Assembly: GCA_003427395.1 (NCBI GenBank)
Contig: BFEA01000233.1
Span: 1,826,898 to 1,860,869 of the forward strand
Source: Chara braunii
Lineage: Eukaryota > Streptophyta > Charophyceae > Charales > Characeae
DNA: 33,972 bases
Reading direction: 5' to 3'
A model generated the notes under the pieces. It was not told the DNA's origin and searched no databases. It saw only the letters and a list, made by a program, of their open reading frames with translations. The translations under genes were made by a program, and so were the position numbers. Shown here in pieces: positions 9,409-19,510 of this stretch. Numbering within the stretch: position 1 is the stretch's first letter; each line of letters begins with the position of its first letter.

Positions 9409-9453
9409 TGATTGATTGATTGATTGATTGATTATGAGTGAGTGAGTGAGTGA

Positions 9454-9548
<95 letters not shown>

Positions 9549-9549
9549 N

Positions 9550-9643
<94 letters not shown>

Positions 9644-9726
9644 ACAGGCAGGTGTGTGTGTGTGTATGTGTGTGTGCGCTGCTGCCGCTGCCACGATGCG
9701 CCATTGCCCGCAAGCGGACAACGCAC

Positions 9727-9774
<48 letters not shown>

Positions 9775-9816
9775 GGCGCGTGGTGGGTGGCAGGGGGGCA
9801 GGGCGACCCCTCCCCC

Positions 9817-9854
<38 letters not shown>

Positions 9855-10088
9855 TAATCATCAAATCAATCAATCAATCAATTAATCAATCAACAACAAA
9901 AAAAAAAGAAGCAAAATTGAATATTAAATGAGTCAATCAATCAATGGCGGAGTGGGGCGACCCCGCCCCCACCAATCAATCAATCAATCAATCAATCAAA
10001 AAAAGAAAAAAAAAGAAAAATCGAATATTAAATGAATTAATTAATTAATTAATTAATTAATTAATTAATTAACTAATTAATTAATCAG

Positions 10089-10137
<49 letters not shown>

Positions 10138-10180
10138 GGCGGGGTGGGGCGACCCAGCCCCCACCAATCAATCAATTAGT
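9409..10180. repeat. Compound microsatellite block
   Basis: In order: (GATT)n, (GAGT)n, (GT)n, (AG)n to 9548, N, (GT)n, (AG)n to about 9640, a short unique spacer, (GT)n at 9729-9772, then three copies of the G-rich GGGGCGACCC..CCCCCACC module (about 9785, 9945, 10137), each followed by (AATC)n, with (AATT)n at 10036-10085. Long cysteine/valine or arginine/glutamate frames here are dinucleotide artefacts. Confidence 0.95.
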
Positions 10181-12108
10181 CAACGAAAAAAAAAAAAAAA
10201 AAAATTTGTTCATTTTTTTTTTCTTCATTTCTCCTTGTAATTTAGTCCAACCCCCCAAATTCAAAATTGTTTTTTTTTCATTTTTTTTTGTGTGAGGGGG
10301 TAGGGCCGGGGTTGTGCCGCCCCATGGCACTTCCTGAATCCCCAACCCCCTTCCCCTCTGGCCGCCGTGTGGCGTCAAAGCCACGCGTCCGCGGGGTTGG
10401 GAGACTGACCGCGTCCGCGGATTCGGTCGCGTTTGGCCGCCGCCGAGGGGGATTCATAGTACAGGACCATGATGGTGTGACCTGGAAGACAATGACACAC
10501 TCACGGTCAGGCAGTGACACTATGGTCCACAAATAGAGCGTAGCATTGTGCGCGCGAGTGAGGAACAATGTGCAGTTACAACTGCAACCAGGCAAAAATT
10601 TCATGTGCCCAAAGTCCTCGCCTAATTGAAGTCCTAATTACAAAAGGAAATTCTGAATTTCCGCGCGGTAGCCCGCGTACTTCTTTAAGAATTCAAAAAT
10701 TCAAAAGGGTTTTCCCTAGTGGCACGCAATGATCGCACCAAAGTTCCTTGTCCAAATTCCAAAAAAAAAAAAAAAAAAAATAAATTGCGTCAACCGTATT
10801 CATGCGCTCGCTAAGCCACGTCATAACCACAAACAGCAGCGGGACCAAGCTCTTGAAAAGGACGAGGGCATTCATGCAATTAAACCTATGGGCCCACACC
10901 ACTACCCCAAAGTCCAGTTGCCGCTGAGTTGCGCAGAAAATCACGCGTATCAGAAAAGAGATCGTCACATATGTGACACTAGGGGGTTCCAATCTTATGT
11001 AAGCTCCTGCTTGCATGCAACATCCTTATGGCAATGGAGAAGAAGAAGAGAGGGGGGGCATTGTTCATGGTCGGATCGTTGAAGCCCGAGAAGCAGCCTT
11101 AGCTGGGCCAACTCCAAAAAATGAGGGCTTCTGGGTCCGATTGTATGAAGCATAAGACTTCGATATATACAATGTTTTTTAATATTGTACACTACAGGGA
11201 CTCTGAACCCGGTTTCCAGAGAGTGCAACTCCCCATTAATAGATGGAACCCTCCAACTTGGGCCACTTGTGAGGGATGCTATGGAACCCCCCACAATTTG
11301 TCCAAAATTCAATACAGTCACAAAAACAATTTGAAATTACACTTTTGGCATTCCCCCGAGCACAATACACTCCCACGTAACCATACCTGACTGGAAAGCT
11401 AGCTTGTATGCATCGCCCAAAGTAAGATTCGAAACTGTTTTTTGCCCAAAGTGTATTTTCAAACTCCTTTTGTGACTCCCACATAGTCTCACGAGAAAAA
11501 AAAGGTTTCACTCAGCCTTCACCTACTAGGGAAAGTGATAGGAGCACCTTCCTCTAATAGAGTTTTCGCAAGCAGCTCCAATCTATTGGTGGGAGTAGCA
11601 TCTACCAGAAACAAGGTCCAGTCTTTTATATACAATCATACAAAAGAACAGATTGGAGCCATTGTCCAGTTGTAGCTCATAAAAAGAGGAAATGAGTATG
11701 TTTGTGATGGGCGAGAGGGAGGGAGGGGGGTATGAGGTTCTAATTTCTAACCTCACGCCCAGTTCAGTCTTCCAGTCGGAGTGATTAAAATATGAAAAAG
11801 ACATTGAAAGAACAACAAGATGGGGTGTGCCATAGTGCCAAGAATTTTTGGAAAATTGAGTGTGAATACGCAGACATAACGGAAATATCTCGTGTGACCC
11901 CTGTTTTAGTGAGAAATGGTGATCGCCGCGCAGGTAAGGAAACATGCGCGCACAATTTTCAAACATTTACCTAATCCAAAACGTATCTTTGAACTTCTAT
12001 GGAGACTTTTCGACATCTTTTCGAATAGAAAGGCGAGGGTACGCACATGAGATCTCGTTTTCAAATTAAATCTCTTCGCCGCTCACTGCAGAGCTCAGAA
12101 TCTGACGT
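10181..12108. other. No gene recognised upstream of the LTR element
   Basis: Mixed-composition DNA with a GC-rich patch (10370-10445, repeated GTCCGCGG words) and poly(A/T) tracts. The longest frames (minus 10693-11016, 10995-11321 and 11583-11966) have no motif I know and are interrupted by poly(T)-encoded Phe runs. I call nothing here. Confidence 0.5.
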
Positions 12109-12144
12109 TGTCGGGCAGCTGCCTACCAGCCGAATGCTTTTTGC

Positions 12145-12163
12145 TTATAAGAGGATATAAAAT
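12145..12163 (+). promoter_or_regulatory. TATA-like element in 5' LTR
   Basis: TTATAAGAGGATATAAAAT lies about 35 bp inside the LTR start and is conserved in the 3' LTR at 30821-30839 with one change (ATATGAAAT). This is a plausible core promoter for retroelement transcription, but its position so close to the LTR edge would leave a very short U3. Inferred from sequence only. Confidence 0.4.
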
Positions 12164-14890
12164 TTCGGGGTGTTTTCTTGTTTTCTGCATATTTTTGAGA
12201 TGTGAATGCGTGTGGTTGTAGGATCTGGGCGTGGTCTTGAGCTTTGAGTCTCTATACTTACGCTTGGACCAGCCGGAGTGAGGAGGGCCGCAGGTGGGGT
12301 CGCACGGACAACGAAAACCAGCATTCTCAAGGCCTCACTCAGGGGAAAGGAGGGAGGCGATGGGTTTTTGGCTGGAACCGTCGAAATCCTGGGACAGAGA
12401 GTCCGGGGGAAGGGCACCGAACATTGGCTGTGAGCAGCAGTGGGGTTGCACGAAAGATGAACGGGGTCGTGACTGAAATACGGGGACCACGACGGGGGAA
12501 GGCGGACTATTCGGTACTCAGGAGAGCTACGGCACGAGGGGTCCGGAGGAACTGACGTATGGTTGGGGGGGATAAACGGGGACGCTGGGTTGTCGCCTTG
12601 TAGGCAACATGAGAAAGACAGTGGTGAGCTAGTCAGTCGCGGGTGTGAGGGGGGGAAGCCGTTTGTTTGTGCGATCAACGAAGATGTGTTGGCCACTTGT
12701 AGGCAGTCAGAGCTAGGAGGAGGCCAGGGCTTCTGGGGATGGGCTACTTGGCAACGGATAGATCTTGTCAGGTGTCGGCTATAAGTGGGCCCCGGACTAC
12801 TACGGGTATACATGGGAGACTAAAAACCGGAAAGGCCACGGGTCATGATACGGGAACAACCAGAGGTCAGACAAGTCTGTAGCTTCAACCGTCGGGGTCT
12901 CACTATGGTGGCGGCCTATGGAAAGAAGATAGGTCGAAGAGGCGATCGGTCAAAAACGCAAAATGGATGGGTTGACGAACACAGGAAGGGCGTAGATCGT
13001 CCGGAAGTGGAGGAAAGGGGGAGGATGATCGAGGGGGAAGCTAGCTAGATCATGAGCGCGTGAAAAACCTGGTGGACAAGCGGAATTCGACAGCAAGGAA
13101 GTAATAGCGAGGGGTTGGCAGAAAAGAGCAATGAGAGGATCGACAATGAGGGGAGCCAGAAAGAAGCTTCTCGACATATCGGTGGGAGAAGGGGGAAAGG
13201 GTGAGCGCGCCCCAAGAATCGACGGAGCGCGCACTCCCAGGTCTTCTTGGTAACTGCCTCGGTCTTGAAGAACGAGCGCATTGAGCTTCTTGGAAACCGC
13301 CAGAGAGCGGGAAGCAGTGGGCGGAAGGCAGCCGAGGAGGGAGCTCCCTGCAAGAGACATGGGAAAAACAGGCAGGTAAGGTATCTAGACCGAAATTGGA
13401 CAAAGGTACGGGAGGAGGACTTCACGCTTTCGACAGCGTAGGATCGATCCTGCAGAAGGGAAGAAGGGAGATCCTATTGGAGGGGAGGGAGAGGGAGAGG
13501 GTCGAGGGGGAAAGGAGGAAGGAAAAAAAAAAAGATTGGAGCGGGAAAAACAATTTTTTAACCAAAATTTCAAGTTTTCGCGCCTACGGAAAATGGGCCG
13601 AAGTAAGGAGAAAGGGGAGGGGCAGCGCAAGAAAGAGCAGGGCAAAAACATTAAAGGGGGAGAGAGTTGCTTTTGGGGGGGCGCGTATGGGTGAGGAGAG
13701 GATGCGTACACTGCGCACGGAAGTGCACGACAGTGTTCGATAGCGCTCGATAGCGGCCCAGCGCTCGAAGAGAGGGAGAGAGAGAGAGAGAGAAAGAGAG
13801 AGGGAGAGAGAGAGTGAAGAGAGGGAGAAAGAGAGAGAGAAGACTCGAGTGGAGGCGGCACGCTGTGCATGCTAAAGCGCTCCTAAGTTTGGACCGCGGG
13901 GGAGCGTGAGCAGAGGGCGACCGTTCGACAATGTGCAACAGAGACGTACGGAAGAGGACGAGGTGCGGAGCATACTCGGGCGTTCGACGCTCGTAACAAG
14001 CAGGGATTTCTGCTCCGCCAAGGGGGACAGAGAGAGAAGTGGTCCTTGGGGAGCGCAGGCATAGCTAGGAGGAGAAAAAGTCTGGAGGGGGAGGAAGACG
14101 GGGAAAGAGAGGGGCGGAGCGGCTATCAAAATCGACAAAAAGGGGGGTGCACTCACGCTCGGATCGGGTGGGTGATCGCGCACTGGATCAGCGCACGAAT
14201 GCTAACGCTCTCTGCTCACACTCAGGGCGGGGCATGGAAATGTACTCGCTGGACGACAAGCACGAGAGAGATGTACGCCGCGCGCCGAAGCGCCTGAGGA
14301 CGACGTGAAGTTGGCAATCGCTCGTGATGGGAGGACCGGCCGGTGGAGGGCGCTTGGGGGAATCGAGAGCGCGTAGTCGCAACCTGCAGGGGTAGATGGT
14401 GATCGGGGTGCATATAGTAGCGACCAGTGGTCCGGGACGCGACCAGTGGCAAGAACGCTCGAGCCGTGTCGCACGAGAGATCGCGTCCGGTGAGCGTGGA
14501 GCGGGCTGTCGTAACCGGCGATGCGATCAGTAGCTAAAACGCTCGGCTTGTGACAGGCAGTCATCGCAAAGCCGTGCGAGCACTTGGCGAGCCACACGCA
14601 CCAAGACTACACCGTCGGAGGGTTTTTGGCGGGCCTGAGGGGGGCGCCCAGGGAACCACTCAGACGAAGTCGTAACTAGCCGGGAAAAACTCGGTGGGTC
14701 GAGCCGTGGAGGATGGAAGGAGCCGCGGGGGATGGAGAGGCAGCTCCGCACAGGTTACGGCCGGCCACCACGGGGGCTTACGGAGATGCGAGTGTCTTCC
14801 GACCCCCGTCTAGGTCTTTTTCGCCGACAAGAATCGTTGTGACTTACGACAGGAAAGAAGGGGGGGGGCGCAAAAGAGGAAGTCCAAGAG

Positions 14891-14928
14891 CTGTCTCTTA
14901 TACACATCTAGATGTGTATAAGAGACAG
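14891..14928. other. Nextera mate-pair junction adapter (assembly artefact)
   Basis: The 19-bp Tn5 mosaic end CTGTCTCTTATACACATCT (14891-14909) is followed at once by its reverse complement (14910-14928). This is exactly the circularisation junction of Illumina Nextera mate-pair libraries. Translated, it gives the contaminant peptide SYTHLDVYKRQ known from databases. It interrupts the LTR just where the 3' LTR has an (AG)n run (after GAAGTCCAAGAG). It is not biological sequence. Confidence 0.98.
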
Positions 14929-14998
14929 GATCAAAGGTACGCCGGGGATAACAGGCTGATGACTCCCAAGAGCTCATATCGACGGAGTCGTTTGGCAC
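14929..14998 (+). rRNA. 70-bp LSU rRNA fragment joined by adapter (chimeric)
   Basis: Identical to 4699-4768 of this window (GATCAAAGGTACGCCGGGG through GTTTGGCAC). It begins at the first base after the mate-pair adapter and ends at the N gap. A mate-pair read from abundant mitochondrial rRNA joined to LTR sequence is the simplest explanation. It should be masked. Confidence 0.9.
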
Positions 14999-15278
14999 NN
15001 NNNNNNNNNNNNNNNNNNNNNNNNNNNNNNNNNNNNNNNNNNNNNNNNNNNNNNNNNNNNNNNNNNNNNNNNNNNNNNNNNNNNNNNNNNNNNNNNNNNN
15101 NNNNNNNNNNNNNNNNNNNNNNNNNNNNNNNNNNNNNNNNNNNNNNNNNNNNNNNNNNNNNNNNNNNNNNNNNNNNNNNNNNNNNNNNNNNNNNNNNNNN
15201 NNNNNNNNNNNNNNNNNNNNNNNNNNNNNNNNNNNNNNNNNNNNNNNNNNNNNNNNNNNNNNNNNNNNNNNNNNNNNN
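14999..15278. other. Assembly gap (280 Ns)
   Basis: A run of 280 Ns. LTR-like (AG)-rich sequence resumes at 15279 and matches the end of the 3' LTR. Any reading frame drawn across it is meaningless. Confidence 0.99.
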
Positions 15279-15306
15279 AGAGGGAGAAAAAGAGGACGGA
15301 GGGCGG

Positions 15307-15347
<41 letters not shown>

Positions 15348-15519
15348 AAGGGAAAACAGGACGAGAAAGGTTAGGGGGAGAATCGGGGAGAGCCGAGAAG
15401 TGTTGAGGGGAGGAGCCCGCACCCAGGAAAAGAACTAACAGCTCCCACGAAGGGAGGGGGCCTGTCAGATCCACTACTTGAGGGAGCGCTCGGAAGCGGC
15501 AGGTTGCTTCTCTCCTCGT

Positions 15520-16170
15520 TTCTTGTTCAGCTCGACTTTCAGTTTCAGTAGTTGGAAATCTGTGTATCGCTTTCAGAAAATTATTTGCCGATCCTGTTTT
15601 CTTCTTTGCTCAACTCTGACTTTCGGTTTCAGTACTTGGAAATCTGGGTGTCGCTTTCCGAAAATTGTTCGCCAATCCTGTTTTCTTCTTTTGCTCAACT
15701 GTGACTTTCGGTTTCTGTATTTAAAAATCTGGGTATCGCTTTCAAAAAATTGTTCGCCTATCCTGTTTTCTCTTCCTGCTCAACCGGACTTTCGTATTTG
15801 GAAATCCGGTTGTCGCTTTCAGAAAATTGCTTGCTGACCCCGTTTTCTATTGTTTTTGTTCAGCTTGACTTTCGATGCCCGGGTCTCGCTTTCAGAAAAC
15901 TGTCCACTGCTCTAGGTTTCCCCGTTCCTCGCTCAGATTGACTTCCGGTGAAGGTGCTCCGAAGTCCGCGTCTTGCTCTCTACGAACTGTCTGCAGTTCC
16001 TGCTTTCGGCTCGGCTTTTTCGAAGTTTAACTTCCGAAGGCGCCGGGGCTCGCTCTCAGGAAACAGTCCCTGCCCTCTTTCTTTCCCATTCAGCTTGATC
16101 ATTGTAATAGTTGGAAGTCGAGAGAGCTTTTTCAGGAAAGTGTCTCCCCTTTCCTCAAGGCTCACTAGGA
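15520..16170 (+). repeat. ~85-bp degenerate tandem array in the leader
   Basis: Units of the form GACTTTCGGTTTCAGTA..TTGGAAATCTGGGTATCGC then TTTCAGAAAATTGTTCGC and CCTGTTTTCTTCT repeat with GACTTTC starts at 15534, 15618, 15703, 15787, 15867, 15940 and about 16029, with a last degenerate unit near 16092. Spacing is 73-89 bp. The array sits just inside the 5' LTR in the untranslated leader. Role unknown. I could not identify a primer-binding site between the LTR end and the array. Confidence 0.9.
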
Positions 16171-17151
16171 GTCGTGGGTCCGATTACAGCCTTTGGGCGG
16201 AGTCCGCGGGAAGACGCCAAGGAGGAAAAGGGTTGGGGGACCTGGAGCAAGGGCTGGATCGGCGGGGAGCGGGAAGCAAAGGGGGGAGAGTCGTAGAAGC
16301 TGGTTTCCCGGAACACAGTTACGACTGAAGCTTTAGCTCTGGTCTGCGGGCCCCAAGTGGTGTAGGCAAAAAAAACGGCCTTGACTATCTCCGAGGTAGG
16401 CTAGCCGCAAACGGCTCTACACATACTCAGACAAGCCGACAAAGTGGCGTCGTTGTCGGGGATGAGCTTTCTCCCGTGGCCTTGGCTGGCTTAAGGACCA
16501 CGGTGTGAGGGAAGACGAGCGTGACAGGTGGTGGAGGGTGCACTTTTTGGTATCGGCAAGTTTGTGACGGCTTCGACTTTTTTTTCAGCCTTGCCTTCTT
16601 CGGCAGTTTCGGTTTCGGCATCGGTTTTTTTCAACGACGTTTCGGCATCAATTTTTTTAATTTTTTTTTACGGCATTTTGCGGCCTCGCAAATCTTCGGC
16701 ACTTTTTTCGGTTGGGACCTTGTTTTCCGTGTGGGAGGGGTTGTTGGGTTGTTTTGGGGCGAGGGACTTGGGGTGTCGGGATCTCTTGGTTTTGCAGGTC
16801 TGCGCCAGCCCCGCTTGCGACTTCGGCCCCGCTCGCGCCTTCCAAAAATCCAGGTCAGACTCTTGCTGGGGAATGTGATATTTTGAGTGTGTTTATTTAT
16901 AAAAATCCGCTAATTAAGAGGGCAAACAGTTTGCTTGTGGGGTTTGAATGAGGGTGAAAGACAACCAAAGGAGAGGAAGAAGAGTCGTACGGGAAAATAG
17001 TGTGACCGCTTCCCTAAATTTCTGAATCTGATTCCTTTGCCATCTCATGCCCGCGAGGGGGAGAGAGGAAAGGGGGGTTCAAGGGGGCTTAGGGACGCCA
17101 TCGGGTTGGGATCCAACAGGGCAGGTCCGAAGGGAAAGGGGTATCCCTAAC
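16171..17151. other. Leader region without recognisable gene
   Basis: Contains TTTCGG-rich low-complexity sequence (16560-16700) read as Phe-rich on + and Lys-rich on -. Neither strand shows a known domain. Confidence 0.4.
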
Positions 17152-17318
17152 GTTCTCGACCCTCACGGGTTGTGGACGTTGTCCGCACGGGAAGAAACTC
17201 CCGCGAGGGAATGAGCTTCTCGAGAGGGGGTTGGGTTTTCGGTTCTCGACCTGCGGGGTTGTGGACAGGACCTGCACGAGACGCTACTCCCACGAGGGAG
17301 CGGAGTTCTCTAGCAGGT
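17152..17318 (+). repeat. ~89-bp tandem duplication
   Basis: GTTCTCGACCCTCACGGGTT and the following ~75 bp at 17152-17230 are repeated with changes from GTTCTCGACCTGCGGGGTT at 17241-17318. Shared marks include GTTGTGGAC and an ACTCCCRCGAGGGA block. It lies in the retroelement leader. Confidence 0.7.
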
Positions 17319-17426
17319 ACTGTCCGGGACTTGGGAGCGGGAAGGGTACTGCTTCGGGTTCCGGGATACGAGGGAGCTCCAACCACCGTGAAAAACGAAA
17401 GGGGTAGGGGGCTAAGTCGGGAAGAA

Positions 17427-17570
17427 GAGGCGAGAGATATGTGGGGCACTTGGGCGAGGATTCGGAGGCCGAGTCCTGGGTGGACCGGTGTCTTGCCGAT
17501 TTCTTGGACTCAGATCTCGAGGATTATTGGGACTACGAGAACGAATTCATAAGAAGTCGAGGACCGCAAG
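17427..17570 (+). other. Short acidic open frame ending at a splice-donor-like site
   Basis: One frame encodes YVGHLGEDSEAESWVDRCLA and continues acidic (Asp/Glu/Trp/Tyr-rich) to SRGPQ. It is followed directly by GGTACGTATTT, which matches a eukaryotic 5' splice site. It could be an exon of an accessory product joined to a downstream frame. I cannot identify the acceptor. Weakly supported. Confidence 0.25.
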
Positions 17571-17984
17571 GTACGTATTTGTAATAGCCAAACCTGAGAG
17601 ACTCTTGTTCTATAGTTCTAAATCCCCACCCTTTTTTTTGTGAAAGACCTTGATTAAATTCTCCGATTCCGAGAGAGAAAAGAGTCAGACGGAGGCGAAT
17701 AGGAAGAAGGGACTGGAGTGAGAAGAGTTCGCGATGCAAGGAGGATAATGGGAGGGAGTAGATAGGCTAGTGATCATTGATTGATAGGCGGATAAAGTCT
17801 CGGGACCCGGGTAATTCCATGCTCGAGGTGGGCCGAGTAGGGGCATGGTTCCGGATAGGCTAACTTAGGACTAGGGGTCGGTTCGGTGGGGGACATAGGG
17901 CACGGGTGTGTGACTTCGGTCCAACTTTGGAGAGGGGGTTGCCACCCTTCTTCGGGGATAACCTGTGTTCGCGGCTAGTCTCTA

Positions 17985-18714
17985 TACTTGGAAGTGGGAG
18001 GACCTCTCAGCGGGGAAGGAAAGGCCGACCTTGACAAGAAGAGGGAGTGCTTCAGCGTCCCTTTGGATCATCGTACGGAGAGATATTTAGTTGGACACGA
18101 GAAAGACCTAGAGCTCGAAAAGGGGGGTTTTCTCTGGGCGCGATTTGCTGTAGGAATTGGGAAGGAGATCAGTGGACCAGAAATAGACCTAGGAGCGGAG
18201 TGAAGGCGCGACGAGCGTCAGTTCATGCTGAGGGCATGATCTTCTTAAGTCGGGAGGTCTGGGTAGAGTACGTCACCCACTGGGCGTTATGGTGGTATCG
18301 GGCTGACCATTGGAAGTAAGTGTGAGACCTATTCTAAGGCAAATCTTCGAGGAAGTACCCCTTCGGCACAACTTGCCATTTCACTTGCGAGTGACTTGTG
18401 CTCGGGATGAGGAATACCCTCGCGCTACGGGTTGCGTCCAAGCCATATTCCCGTCCTACGTCTTCAGGAGAGTGTGTGGGGAGAAGGCCGTGTACGAGAA
18501 AGTCGTGAAGTCTATATGGCGGGAGAGAAGGAGAGGGTTGTCTTTTCGTTCGCTTCATTGGTTCTACTCCTATTGTGTGGACGACCCGGTGTCGTACGGA
18601 GTTAGGGCCAACCGGATCCGGAAAAGGATATCTTTGGAATCTGAGAGAGACCGTGAAGGCGGGAGAGACTACCGCTACCAAAGGGTATTTGGAGTTCACC
18701 AAAAGGTAGGATAG
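17985..18714 (+). pseudogene. Repeated unknown domain, copy 1 (frameshifted)
   Basis: First of four tandem copies of an unrecognised domain. The N-terminal region has IFLSREVWVEYV at 18239 onward. After a frameshift near 18300 the copy continues with RVTCARDEEYPRATG and SLHWFYSYCVDD (Cys codon at 18574). These align in order with copies 2 to 4: block A hydrophobic 'IF....W..V', block B 'V......E.PR', block C 'L.W.Y..CVD'. No known family is recognised. The copy is broken between blocks A and B, so it is probably not expressed as one protein. Confidence 0.6.
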
Positions 18715-18719
18715 CATGG

Positions 18720-19350
18720 ATGGTTCTTTTTCAAAAAAACCTTGGCAGGTTTGTTGAATCTCCCTTAGACGAGCGAGGGGTGTATAGCTTGGTTATGAGT
18801 GTCGAAAGGGTCCCTGATTGGAGGAGGTTGGAAGGTGGAGAAATCACGGTTCGAGGGAATTTCGTGTGGATAGAGTCGGAAGAGGTCGAAAGGGAAGCGA
18901 CTGAGGTGTATCTCAAAATCACCGCAATAATCTTCGTCGAGCCTGGCGCATGGGCAAAGGTTGTCGTACCCCTGGTTTTCGGCCAAGGGGGTGGCTGGAG
19001 CTATTGATCCAAGAAGCAAGGGAAGTGAGGAAGAGGTGGATAGTTAGGACGTTGGGGGGGCTTAGTTTCGTGGTGATAGAGGAGGAGAGGTTCGCTTGGG
19101 CAGGCGAGCTCCTAAGGTCGAGTTGTCCGATAGTCACAAGGGCCCCGGGTTTTGTGTTCTTGAGCACGGACGAGGAAAGGGTAGTTAAGCTCTTGGAGAG
19201 AGGAAGAGGATTAAGCCTACCATTTACCGCCCTGTGGGTACTGTACACTCACTGTGTCGACTAGGGAATCCCTCCGCGAGGGAAACTTTGGGCCATTTTT
19301 AGAAGGTTTGGGTCTCTGGAGAAGTCGGTCACCCTCTCGCCTGAGAAGTA
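18720..19350 (+). pseudogene. Repeated unknown domain, copy 2 (frameshifted)
   Basis: Second copy. The first frame (18720-19007) contains ITAIIFVEPGAWAKVVVPLV (block A, IF codon at 18930). The reading then shifts to the frame at 18950-19264 with FVVIEEERFAWAGELL, DEERVVKLLERGRGLSLPF and ALWVLYTHCVD (Cys codon 19253). An in-frame TAG follows CVD, after which GIPPRGKLWAIFRRFGSLE matches copy 3's GVPPRKEIAPIFKRLREFE. Copy length and block spacing agree with the other copies. Function unknown. Confidence 0.65.
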
Positions 19351-19460
19351 TCGTGAGTGGGTCTTCAAATCGACATTGGTAGATGGTAAGGTTTGCGCTC
19401 AGCGAAAACGAAGTGGCAGAGACGATAGAGGCCGGTGACGAAGGTCAGGTCTTGATCCCT

Positions 19461-19493
19461 GGGGAGTCTGTGGGGAGTCCCCACAGACTCCCC
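19461..19493. repeat. Perfect 33-nt palindrome
   Basis: GGGGAGTCTGTGGGGA, one central G, then the exact reverse complement. It lies in the short spacer between copies 2 and 3 of the domain array, 18 bp before the ATG of copy 3. It could be a structural RNA element, a protein-binding site or a recombination scar. Confidence 0.9.
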
Positions 19494-19510
19494 GCGTGAC
19501 TCCCTATTAG

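Larger units (their letters stand above)
12109..15400 (+). repeat. 5' LTR (contains artefact and gap)
   Basis: The sequence from GTTGTCGG (12107) to GAGCCGAGAAG (15400) is repeated at 30785-33710. In a 135-bp stretch compared by eye (12241-12375 with its partner) I count eight substitutions, about 6%. The two copies also differ by block indels: the right copy has about 90 extra bases near 31722-31815, and the left has extra bases near 13229. The LTR holds (AG)n-rich tracts (13770-13850). The stretch 14891-15278 is adapter, rRNA and N gap, not LTR. The 5' end has TG but I see no matching CA at the 3' end. Confidence 0.85.

Noticed and set aside
9432-9931. Long Cys/Val, Arg/Glu or Thr/His frames
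   Set aside because: Translations of (GT)n, (AG)n and (AC)n microsatellites.
12145-12813. Long minus-strand frame (222 codons) in the 5' LTR, with a 183-codon partner at 30821-31372
   Set aside because: The similarity follows from LTR DNA identity. The composition is Pro/Ser low complexity with no domain, and the two frames differ in length.
14713-15438. Apparent long frames crossing 14891-15278
   Set aside because: They run through the mate-pair adapter and the N gap, so they are artefacts.
15401-15480. Primer-binding site after the 5' LTR
   Set aside because: I could not match a TGG-starting stretch to a known tRNA 3' end, so none is called.
16427-16886. Phe-rich (+) and Lys-rich (-) frames in the leader
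   Set aside because: Driven by TTTCGG/poly(T) low complexity. Frames on both strands are equally open and have no motif.
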